This document shows positions 7,908 through 15,118 of a stretch of 64,000 nucleotides of DNA, in pieces. The stretch is from Ruegeria halocynthiae (GTDB taxonomy: Bacteria > Pseudomonadota > Alphaproteobacteria > Rhodobacterales > Rhodobacteraceae), in the NCBI RefSeq assembly GCF_900106805.1, contig NZ_FNNP01000001.1, forward strand, positions 806,001-870,000, written 5' to 3'. Every line of letters starts with the position of its first letter. Position 1 is the first letter of the stretch. The position numbers and the translations under genes were made by a program. The notes beneath the pieces are model-generated. The model had not been told where the DNA came from, ran no database searches, and was given only the letters and a program-made list of their open reading frames with translations.

Positions 7908-9305
7908 ATGTCCCGAACCCGCACCGAATCCGACAGCTTTGGCCCGCTTGAAGTACCTGCCGACAAATATTGGGGCGCACAAACGCAACGCTCGATCATT
8001 AACTTTCCCATTGGATGGGAAAAACAACCTGTTGCCATCGTGCGCGCACTGGGCGTGATCAAGAAAGCCTGCGCGATGGAAAACAAGGCCATCGGCAAAC
8101 TGGATGCCAAAATTGCTGATGCGATCATTCAGGCCGCAGGCGAAGTAGTTGAGGGCAAGTTCGACGACAACTTCCCTTTGGTCGTCTGGCAGACCGGATC
8201 TGGCACGCAATCGAACATGAACTCGAACGAAGTGATCGCGAACCGTGCGATCGAGATCCTGGGCGGTGTGATTGGCTCAAAAGATCCGGTACATCCAAAT
8301 GATCATTGTAATATGGGCCAGTCATCAAACGACACTTTCCCAACCGCAATGCACATCGCCACCGCCGTCAGTGTACGCGACGTGCTGCTGCCCGGTCTAA
8401 ACAAGCTGGCCGCCGCGCTGGAACAAAAAGCCGACGAGTTTGCGGGCATCATCAAGATCGGCCGCACCCACACGCAGGACGCGACACCCCTGACGCTGGA
8501 ACAGGAATTCGGTGCCTACGCACATCAGATTCGTCAGGGCATCGCGCGGGTCGAGGCATCGATGCCGGGTATTTATGAACTGGCACAGGGTGGCACCGCA
8601 GTCGGCACTGGTCTGAATACACATCACGGCTGGGATGAAGCTGTAGCCGCCAACATGGCTGAGATTACGGGCCTGCCGTTCGTTACTGCACCCAACAAGT
8701 TCGAAGCCTTGGCAGCCCATGACGCGATGGTATTCCTGTCCGGTGCGCTCGCCACTATCGCTGGATCAAGTTACAAAATTGCCAACGATATCCGCCTGCT
8801 GGGCTCTGGCCCCCGCTCTGGTCTAGGCGAGCTCATTCTTCCCGAAAACGAACCTGGGTCATCGATTATGCCCGGGAAAGTGAACCCGACACAGGCCGAA
8901 GCTTTGACCCAAGTTGCAGCCCATGTGATGGGAAATGATGCTGCGATCAAGTTTGCTGGATCGCAGGGGCATTTCCAGTTGAACGTCTACAACCCGATGA
9001 TGTCCTATAACCTACTGCAATCGATACAATTACTGGGCGATGCGACCGACAGCTTTACGGAACGTATGTTACTTGGAATCAAAGCCAACGAGCCACGTAT
9101 CGAAAAACTGATGATGGAATCACTGATGCTCGTTACCGCTTTGGCGCCGACCATCGGGTACGACAATGCCACCACCGTCGCCAAAACGGCGCACAAAAAC
9201 GGCACGACCCTGAAAGAAGAAGCAATTGCGCTGGGTTTCGTGGATGAAGAAACTTTTGACGCCGTCGTACGCCCTGAACATATGATCGGGCCGAAAGAGT
9301 TATAA
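7908..9305 (+). CDS. fumC: Fumarate hydratase class II
   Basis: The enzyme interconverts fumarate and L-malate in the TCA cycle without an iron-sulfur cluster. It has the fumarase/aspartase signature [11 protein letters not shown], the [13 protein letters not shown] motif and [17 protein letters not shown]. At 465 residues it is full length and cytosolic. GGAG precedes the ATG. The stop codon overlaps the start of the next small gene by one base (TAATG), forming a three-gene operon with it and with the ribbon-helix-helix gene. Confidence 0.97.
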   Translation: MSRTRTESDSFGPLEVPADKYWGAQTQRSIINFPIGWEKQPVAIVRALGVIKKACAMENKAIGKLDAKIADAIIQAAGEVVEGKFDDNFPLVVWQTGSGTQSNMNSNEVIANRAIEILGGVIGSKDPVHPNDHCNMGQSSNDTFPTAMHIATAVSVRDVLLPGLNKLAAALEQKADEFAGIIKIGRTHTQDATPLTLEQEFGAYAHQIRQGIARVEASMPGIYELAQGGTAVGTGLNTHHGWDEAVAANMAEITGLPFVTAPNKFEALAAHDAMVFLSGALATIAGSSYKIANDIRLLGSGPRSGLGELILPENEPGSSIMPGKVNPTQAEALTQVAAHVMGNDAAIKFAGSQGHFQLNVYNPMMSYNLLQSIQLLGDATDSFTERMLLGIKANEPRIEKLMMESLMLVTALAPTIGYDNATTVAKTAHKNGTTLKEEAIALGFVDEETFDAVVRPEHMIGPKEL

Positions 9306-9481
9306 TGGGCAAACCGGTCAACCTGAACCGGTATCGAAAAGAAAAGGCGCGGGCCGAGAAAAAGGTCCGCGCTGATGTAAACGCTGCTAAGTTCGGGCAA
9401 TCCAAGGCAAACAAGACGGTTGTGAAGCTGGAGAAGGACAAGCAACGACGAGATCTTGACGGCCACAAGGTTGACGAATGA
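9305..9481 (+). CDS. Small basic DUF4169-like protein
   Basis: This 58-residue protein starts [20 protein letters not shown] and is made almost entirely of lysine, arginine and other polar residues, with a predicted long helix. I recognise the pattern of DUF4169, which is found in alphaproteobacteria beside fumC. Its start overlaps the fumC stop by one base, and its own stop overlaps the next start (ATGA at 9478-9481). The function is unknown; the charge suggests nucleic-acid or protein binding. Confidence 0.8.
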   Translation: MGKPVNLNRYRKEKARAEKKVRADVNAAKFGQSKANKTVVKLEKDKQRRDLDGHKVDE

Positions 9482-9699
9482 AAGGACGCCCTGTCAAACG
9501 CTCGCTGACCTTGCAAGGTCATCGCACCTCGGTTTCACTAGAGGATGAATTTTGGCAGGCCTTTCGCGATATCGCTCGTGAAAAAGAGCTTCCGATCAAT
9601 GTTTTGGCAGCACAAATTGACGCAGATCGCGATCCCGATACTGGATTGGCGTCGGCCATTCGTGTGTTCATTTTGGATTGGTACCGTCAAGCCGAGTAA
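9478..9699 (+). CDS. Ribbon-helix-helix domain protein (RHH_4 type)
   Basis: The 73-residue protein has a strand-helix-helix pattern: RSLTLQGHRTSVSLEDEFW (strand and helix 1) and REKELPINVLAAQIDAD (helix 2). It matches the ribbon-helix-helix family found next to DUF4169 and fumC in Rhodobacteraceae. Such proteins bind DNA as dimers. It is the third gene of the coupled fumC operon, so a link to TCA or growth control is possible but unproven. Confidence 0.8.
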   Translation: MKGRPVKRSLTLQGHRTSVSLEDEFWQAFRDIAREKELPINVLAAQIDADRDPDTGLASAIRVFILDWYRQAE

Positions 9700-9758
9700 C
9701 CCCTTGATTTGAGCTGATCGCATCGCCTATGTTCATTCGGAACAAAGGGTGTACATTT

Positions 9759-10361
9759 ATGAGCGATACAGTTCCAGGTCCTGACGGACAACCACGCTGC
9801 GCATGGTGTAACTCGGCACCAGAATTCTTTGAGTATCATGATAATGAATGGGGATATCCCGTTGCAGACGACCGTCGGCTTTTCGAAAAACTTTGTCTCG
9901 AAAGCTTTCAATCCGGCCTGAGCTGGCGAACGATCCTCGCCAAGCGTGAGAATTTCAGGGAGGCGTTTTGTAATTTTGATTTCAACAAGGTAGCCGAGTT
10001 TTCTGATGTCGATGTCGAACGGCTGTTGTCCGATAGTGGTATCGTACGTCACCGCGGCAAGATCGAGGCCGTAATCAATAATGCCGGCCGCGCACAGGAC
10101 CTGATCGCCGCTGAGGGTTCTCTGGCTGCTTATGTCTGGAGATTTGAAGCCGAACCTCCAGCAGCGCCTCAGACCGCGTCCACCTCGGCTGAATCCGTCG
10201 CAATGTCCAAGGACTTGAAGAAACGTGGCTGGAAATTTGTCGGCCCTACGACTGTATTTGCCTTCATGCAGGCCATGGGGTTGATCAATGATCACGCCAA
10301 AGGGTGTATTATGCGCGAAAAAGCGGCGCAGTTGCGCCGCGATTTCTTCAAACCCGTGTAA
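9759..10361 (+). CDS. tag: DNA-3-methyladenine glycosylase I
   Basis: This cytosolic base-excision enzyme removes 3-methyladenine from alkylated DNA. The TagI family pattern is clear: RCAWCNSAPEFFEYHDNEWG at the N-terminus, FEKLCLESFQSGLSWRTIL, and a C-terminal region with FVGPTTVFAFMQAMGLINDH. The CxxC (C20/C23 region) together with a later His and Cys form the zinc site known for this family. The ATG at 9759 is preferred over 9729. An inverted repeat GTTC-N5-GAAC lies at 9730-9742 just upstream, but it does not match the alphaproteobacterial LexA box. Confidence 0.92.
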   Translation: MSDTVPGPDGQPRCAWCNSAPEFFEYHDNEWGYPVADDRRLFEKLCLESFQSGLSWRTILAKRENFREAFCNFDFNKVAEFSDVDVERLLSDSGIVRHRGKIEAVINNAGRAQDLIAAEGSLAAYVWRFEAEPPAAPQTASTSAESVAMSKDLKKRGWKFVGPTTVFAFMQAMGLINDHAKGCIMREKAAQLRRDFFKPV

Positions 10362-10373
10362 TTTCGCCTCAGA

Positions 10374-11255
10374 TCAAACCGACGCGCGGTAGATATTGTT
10401 GATATTGCCACCGAGTGCTGCGTTGAATTCCGCATCGGATTGCTGTTTGGACAATCCTTCAGTCAGCGCGCGCGAGAATGACGCGATCATCTTGCCGTTC
10501 TGGCTTAGCAAGTCGCAGGCCTGCTCGGTCGAGTAACCACCGGACAGCGCCACGACACGCAGAACGCGCGGGTGATTGGCCAGTTCGTCATACAGATTTG
10601 CCTGATTTGGAATGGTCAGTTTCAGCATGATTTCCTGCCCTTCGGACAGTTGATCGAGATTCTTCAGGATTTCCGATTTCAGAATATCTTCGGCCTCGGC
10701 TTTGGTTTCCGAATGGATATTCACCTCGGGCTCGACAATTGGCACCTTACCTGCACCGGTTACCACGCGCGCCACGTCGAACTGCTGTGCAACAACGTCA
10801 GCAATACCCTGCGCGTTGGCTTCGTGAATGACCGAACGTTCCTTGGTGCCAAAAACACCTTCTGCTTTGGCCAATGTACCGGCCAGACCAGGGATCGGTT
10901 TCATCATTTGAACGCCATTGGCTTGATCCTCAAGCCCTTTGTCGATCTTCAGAAAGGGTACGATGCCTTTGACGGACCAGAGGTAGTCTGCAACTTTCTT
11001 GCCATCAATTTCCTCACCCAGCGTCCGTTCAAACAGGATCGCGCCTATCACCTTATCGTTGGTGAAATCATCAGCCAGAATGATCCGCGCACGCATCTTT
11101 TGGATTTCGCCGAACATCTCTTCGTCCGAACCATATTCCGATGCTTCAACACCATACAGCGCCAGCGCTTTGGGGGTTGAACCGCCGCTTTGGTCCAGGG
11201 CTGCGACAAATCCTGCGCCGTCGGACATTTGTGCGTGCTGTTCTGCTTTCGACAT
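10374..11255 (-). CDS. fda: Fructose-bisphosphate aldolase class I
   Basis: The enzyme cleaves or forms fructose-1,6-bisphosphate through a Schiff-base lysine. The class I bacterial type is recognised by AALDQSGGSTPKAL at the start, FLKIDKGLED, VEPEVNIHS, MLKLTIPNQ and the phosphate-binding ALSGGYSTEQAC. The length of 293 residues is typical. It serves glycolysis and gluconeogenesis with the two gap genes and tkt found elsewhere in this window. A degenerate GTTAGCGCT-type sequence lies 72 bp upstream, inside the 3' end of the P450 gene. Confidence 0.93.
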   Translation of the reverse strand: MSKAEQHAQMSDGAGFVAALDQSGGSTPKALALYGVEASEYGSDEEMFGEIQKMRARIILADDFTNDKVIGAILFERTLGEEIDGKKVADYLWSVKGIVPFLKIDKGLEDQANGVQMMKPIPGLAGTLAKAEGVFGTKERSVIHEANAQGIADVVAQQFDVARVVTGAGKVPIVEPEVNIHSETKAEAEDILKSEILKNLDQLSEGQEIMLKLTIPNQANLYDELANHPRVLRVVALSGGYSTEQACDLLSQNGKMIASFSRALTEGLSKQQSDAEFNAALGGNINNIYRASV

Positions 11256-11327
11256 AACTCATTCCCGTTCAATATGATTCCGCATTTGCCAATCGCATAC
11301 AGCATGCCGCAGAACGATGGTAGTTTG

Positions 11328-12677
11328 TTAGCGCTCAACCAAGCGCAACCATATTCCGTCTTTTGATCTGACCGTGAGATGCGCAACCGGAACAGGTGTT
11401 TTTCCTTCGACTATTTCAAAGCGGTACCGGCGCAACAGCGTCGACAAGATCAATGGCCCCTCAACCATCGCGAATCCGGCCCCCGTGCAGACGCGGGGCC
11501 CCGCCGAAAAGGGAATATAGGCCTCGCGCTGGCATTTTTTGCCATTTTCAGTCGACCACCGCGTCGGGTCGAAATCGTCCGGATTGTCCCAAAGCCGTTC
11601 GTGCCGATGCAAATGCCAGGGGCTGAGTACGATCTGAGACCCTTTCGCGACGTCCCGGTCGCGGAATTGTTCAGGGCTGCTTGCCTCGCGCACCATCATC
11701 GGAACCGGAGGATACAGGCGGAGCGCCTCGCGAAATACATCACGGCTGAGTTTCAGCCGGGACATGGCGGAAAAGTCAGGCGCGTCCAGCGCCTGCGCTT
11801 CCTTAGCCAGCTTGTCCTGCCACTCTGGATACAAGGCCATCAGATAGAGGGTCCAAGCCAGCGCCGAGGCGCTGGTCTCATGACCTGCCAGAAAGAAGAT
11901 TGCGACCTGATCAACCATTTCCTGTGTGTCGAAGCATTCCCCGGTTTCCGGATCCGGAGTCGTCATGATTTTGGTCGCAAGATCGTCGGGCGCTGTCCCA
12001 TCCGAAATCGCGTTGGCGCGCTGCGTGGTCAAACGGCTGATCAACTCCCGAATCCGGCGGGCAGTCTGGCGCGTCTTGCGGGAATGGAAACGGGGCACCC
12101 AATTGGGAACAGGAATAAAAGCAGCAAGATTCAGCAGGGGCTGTTCGCGTTGATAAGTGCGGAATTTATCAAACACCTGAGCCGCAACCTCATGTTCGAT
12201 CGGAACCGAGAACAAGGTCCTGAAGATGACGTCAGCCGCGGCGTGACTGGTAATTTCTTCGCACTCCACCACCTGCCCAACACGTACTCCAAGCCGATCT
12301 ACACAGGCCTGAGCGGCCTCAACCATCGCCGGGAACGTTTCTTTCAGCCGTCCGCCCTCAAAGGCCGGATCAATGATCCGTCGCTGGCGTTTCCATATCT
12401 CACCATTGGTCAGAAACACCGACTGACCCAGCAAGGGCCGCAGACCTTCGCTGATGCGGCCTGATTTGGGAAATGCATCGGGTCGTTTCTTCAGCACCGT
12501 GTGGATCAGATCAGGCTGATTGATCATATACGAACGAAAGAATGGCGTTCGGAACTCAGCCATCCACGCCCGGTATAGGCGCTGTGGCTGTGCAGATAAC
12601 AGATCCTGCCGAAACAGACGCAGATACCGCCAGAGCGAGATCTTGTCGGGACGCGCCATGGGTTTTGGTGGCTTCAT
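11328..12677 (-). CDS. Cytochrome P450
   Basis: This is a haem-thiolate monooxygenase of 449 residues without a membrane anchor. It has the I-helix oxygen-binding AGHETSASALAWTL, the K-helix ExxR in FREALRLYPPVP, and the haem-ligand loop FSAGPRVCTGAGFAMVEG near the C-terminus. The substrate cannot be read from sequence; the overall pattern is like bacterial fatty-acid-type P450s. Its ATG overlaps the stop of the upstream hydrolase gene (ATGA), which suggests the two products act on the same or linked compounds. No dedicated ferredoxin or reductase gene is adjacent. Confidence 0.93.
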   Translation of the reverse strand: MKPPKPMARPDKISLWRYLRLFRQDLLSAQPQRLYRAWMAEFRTPFFRSYMINQPDLIHTVLKKRPDAFPKSGRISEGLRPLLGQSVFLTNGEIWKRQRRIIDPAFEGGRLKETFPAMVEAAQACVDRLGVRVGQVVECEEITSHAAADVIFRTLFSVPIEHEVAAQVFDKFRTYQREQPLLNLAAFIPVPNWVPRFHSRKTRQTARRIRELISRLTTQRANAISDGTAPDDLATKIMTTPDPETGECFDTQEMVDQVAIFFLAGHETSASALAWTLYLMALYPEWQDKLAKEAQALDAPDFSAMSRLKLSRDVFREALRLYPPVPMMVREASSPEQFRDRDVAKGSQIVLSPWHLHRHERLWDNPDDFDPTRWSTENGKKCQREAYIPFSAGPRVCTGAGFAMVEGPLILSTLLRRYRFEIVEGKTPVPVAHLTVRSKDGIWLRLVER

Positions 12678-13888
12678 GCAGACACCGAGGTGTATTTTGA
12701 AACGGCACGATCGATACGTGAACGCGACGGCGTGCGCCCCTTAAATCGTTGCCTCAATGTCTTGGGTCCCGCAGTGATGCGGAAATAGTCGTATACACCG
12801 GGCCGATCAAATGCGCAAAGGTACTGAAAATGAAGGCGAAAGAATCGCCACCGCAATTGCTGCCATCGTGCGGGGGTCAGAGTCTGGGTGAAAGCTGCCG
12901 AAAGAACCAGAGGCCAGCGTTTATCGGGGCTGGCAACACCACTGACCGCGACCGGGTCGCACAACGCAAACGCGCAGCCATCCCCCGGTGCCGATACGTC
13001 AATCCAGGTAATGTCCTTTCGTTCTGACAGATACTGAAGATCGGCGCGTAAAGCTTGTGCCTGAGGCAGAAACGACACCATAGGCACCACCTGCCCCAAT
13101 GTCAGAAAAGACAATACTGGCTGATCTAATGCACCATCCTGGCGTCGCAACAGGTCTGCCAGAACGGATACGCCCATATGGGCACCCGAGCTGTGACCGA
13201 CGATCAACACCTCATCGACATCTGTCTTCAACGCTTGTGCGATCAGGTCGGAAAACTGCCCCAACCTGACCTGCAGATCAGGCGAACAGGCACCTTGCAA
13301 CCGTGCGGAATGGGCGTAATCATGCATCAGATAATAGGCGAAAAACCGGTTATCGAGCTTTCGAAACCAGTGCATCAACGCGTAGGCCAACCCTGCCGCC
13401 GGAAACAGCGCCATCCATCCGATAATCGTCAATAGTGCGGCCGCCAAACCCCAAGCAACCAGCAATGAAAATGTGAGTTGCGCCAGCAACATCCCAACCG
13501 GATAAAGGGCCGCGATCACTGGACCTTTGCGCAACCGCGTCAGCCGCCAAAGCGTACCTGTTGCGATATAGATCCAAGCCGTCCGCGCCAGCTGAAGATA
13601 GGTCGCCGGGATCGACTGAGCCATACTGTCACGCACAATATCGGACCAAACCAGTACGTCGACATCCGTCTCGACATTGTGGTTGCCCTGCCGTGAGGTC
13701 ACGTGCCAACCATATGGCCCGTCACCAGGCTTGGCACGGATATCAATCTTGTAGCCTGAGATATCCGCCTGCGCAGACCCTTCTTTTCGGTATAGTTCAC
13801 GATACCGGCGTGGGTGAATCGGATCATATCCGGGAATGTAAAACACCCGGCGCGTTCGCACCTGCGGATGGGGTTGTTGACTGCTCAT
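12674..13888 (-). CDS. Alpha/beta-hydrolase-like membrane protein coupled to the P450
   Basis: The 404-residue protein begins with a hydrolase-type strand (RRVFYIPGYDPIHPRRY). It has two or three membrane helices in the middle (about residues 120-185) and a nucleophile elbow GHSSGAHMGVSVLADLL (GxSxG) in the second half, so it appears to be a membrane-bound serine esterase or lipase. It is the first gene of a two-gene operon with the P450. A lipid or ester substrate for the pair is an inference. No exact family name is recognised. Confidence 0.72.
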   Translation of the reverse strand: MSSQQPHPQVRTRRVFYIPGYDPIHPRRYRELYRKEGSAQADISGYKIDIRAKPGDGPYGWHVTSRQGNHNVETDVDVLVWSDIVRDSMAQSIPATYLQLARTAWIYIATGTLWRLTRLRKGPVIAALYPVGMLLAQLTFSLLVAWGLAAALLTIIGWMALFPAAGLAYALMHWFRKLDNRFFAYYLMHDYAHSARLQGACSPDLQVRLGQFSDLIAQALKTDVDEVLIVGHSSGAHMGVSVLADLLRRQDGALDQPVLSFLTLGQVVPMVSFLPQAQALRADLQYLSERKDITWIDVSAPGDGCAFALCDPVAVSGVASPDKRWPLVLSAAFTQTLTPARWQQLRWRFFRLHFQYLCAFDRPGVYDYFRITAGPKTLRQRFKGRTPSRSRIDRAVSKYTSVSA

Positions 13889-13975
13889 TACCCGGCCCTC
13901 TGCCCCGCAGATTAGCGCAGCGAAGCGGCCAAAGTAAGACCTGCCGTACGCCCAACAGCATTTAACGTCAGAGGG

Positions 13976-14728
13976 TTAACCCAGGGTTGCCAAAGCCGGA
14001 AAGGTCTCGAGCAACCACCAACTGAATTCTGTGAACAGCCCGGTGACAAGCATGATGCCGACAAACAGCAGCAGCCCGCCCATGACCTTTTCGATCGCGC
14101 CCATATGCGGCTTGATGCGGTTCATCACCGCCATCGAACGATTGAGGAACATTGCGGCCAGCAAAAACGGAATACCAAGCCCCGCCGCATAGAAACCCAA
14201 CAGTAATGTGCCCCGCGCAACCGAGGCCTCAGACGCGGCCAGCGACAAGATCGCACCTAGTTGCGGCCCAATGCACGGAGTCCAGCCAAATGCGAAGGCC
14301 AGCCCGAGGATATACGCCCCAAAAACTGATCCACCGGATTCACCGGCATCAACCCGCGCTTCACGATCCAGCAAAGGAATGCGGAAAACGTTCAGGAAAT
14401 GCAGACCAAAGACAATCACGACAGCGCCTGACAGCTTGGCAAAAAGCTCCTGATTCTGCAGAACAAAAGCGCCAAAAGCTGACGCCGTGAACCCAAGCAG
14501 CAGGAAGACGGTCGACAGACCCAGCACGAAAAACAGCGCAGACAGCGTCGCCTTGCGGCGCGCACGTGCCTCGTCCTGCATCTCGTTGATGGTTACACCA
14601 CTCATATACGCGAGGTATGGCGGCACAATCGGCAGCACACAGGGTGACAAAAAGCTGATCAGCCCGCCAAGCATGGCAACAAACATGGCAGGCAACAGAC
14701 CTGCATCGATGATTTCAATTCCGAACAT
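13976..14728 (-). CDS. ccdA: Thiol-disulfide transfer protein CcdA
   Basis: CcdA moves reducing power from cytosolic thioredoxin across the inner membrane for cytochrome c maturation. The protein has six hydrophobic segments and the two conserved cysteines, in FLSPCVLPIVPPY (helix 1) and FGWTPCIGPQLGA (helix 4). The length of 250 residues is normal. The other cytochrome c maturation genes in the window (ccmE, ccmF, ccmH) lie 11-16 kb away. Confidence 0.93.
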   Translation of the reverse strand: MFGIEIIDAGLLPAMFVAMLGGLISFLSPCVLPIVPPYLAYMSGVTINEMQDEARARRKATLSALFFVLGLSTVFLLLGFTASAFGAFVLQNQELFAKLSGAVVIVFGLHFLNVFRIPLLDREARVDAGESGGSVFGAYILGLAFAFGWTPCIGPQLGAILSLAASEASVARGTLLLGFYAAGLGIPFLLAAMFLNRSMAVMNRIKPHMGAIEKVMGGLLLFVGIMLVTGLFTEFSWWLLETFPALATLG

Positions 14729-14833
14729 GAATCAGGACATATGGCATCGCATCGGTTTCGTCACGGGGCCATTCGGTCACATCCTCGTGGTTGCACGCTG
14801 GACAGTATCGTTTGATCGAAATATCTCAACCAA

Positions 14834-15067
14834 ATGACTGATGAGACAGAAACGCTGGATGCCTTGGGGTTGCTATGCCCTCTGCCCGTCCTGAAAGCCC
14901 GCAAACGGCTCAAATCTCTGCCCGCCGGAGGCCTGCTGCGACTGTTGGCAGATGATCCGGCGGCAATTATCGACGTGCCGCATTTCTGTTCTGAGGCAGG
15001 CCATACGCTGGTCTCACAAAACAGCGCGGACGGGCATCAAATCTATCTGATACGCAAAAGCGAATAG
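14834..15067 (+). CDS. tusA: TusA/SirA-family sulfur carrier protein
   Basis: This 77-residue protein has the family's conserved CPxP motif in LGLLCPLPVLKARKRLKSL, where the cysteine carries a persulfide. The two-layer alpha/beta pattern continues through LLRLLADDPAAIIDVPHFC. TusA proteins deliver sulfur for tRNA thiolation, molybdenum cofactor or sulfur oxidation. It is divergent from ccdA and ends at a bidirectional terminator shared with rne. Confidence 0.88.
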   Translation: MTDETETLDALGLLCPLPVLKARKRLKSLPAGGLLRLLADDPAAIIDVPHFCSEAGHTLVSQNSADGHQIYLIRKSE

Positions 15068-15087
15068 AGGTTATCTTTGGCCAATGA

Positions 15088-15115
15088 AAAAGGCGGGCCG
15101 CATGGCCCGCCTTTT
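15088..15115. terminator. Bidirectional rho-independent terminator between tusA and rne
   Basis: AAAAGGCGGGCC (15088-15099) and GGCCCGCCTTTT (15104-15115) form a perfect 12-bp stem with a GCAT loop. The A and T runs on each side make it work in both directions for the convergent genes tusA and rne. Confidence 0.9.
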
Positions 15116-15118
15116 CAT

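Noticed and set aside
9730..9755. Possible LexA box before tag
   Set aside because: GTTC-N5-GAAC and GAAC-N7-GTAC are present, but neither equals the alphaproteobacterial GTTC-N7-GTTC box. SOS control is not supported.
11327..11339. GTTAGCGCTCAAC upstream of the class I aldolase gene as another copy of the gap-type operator
   Set aside because: It has an extra base that breaks the palindrome and it coincides with the last codons and stop of the P450 gene, so chance is enough to explain it.
11379..12464. A 361-codon plus-strand frame opposite the P450 gene
   Set aside because: The opposite strand carries all the P450 motifs. The frame has no recognisable domain and is a by-product of GC-rich codon use.
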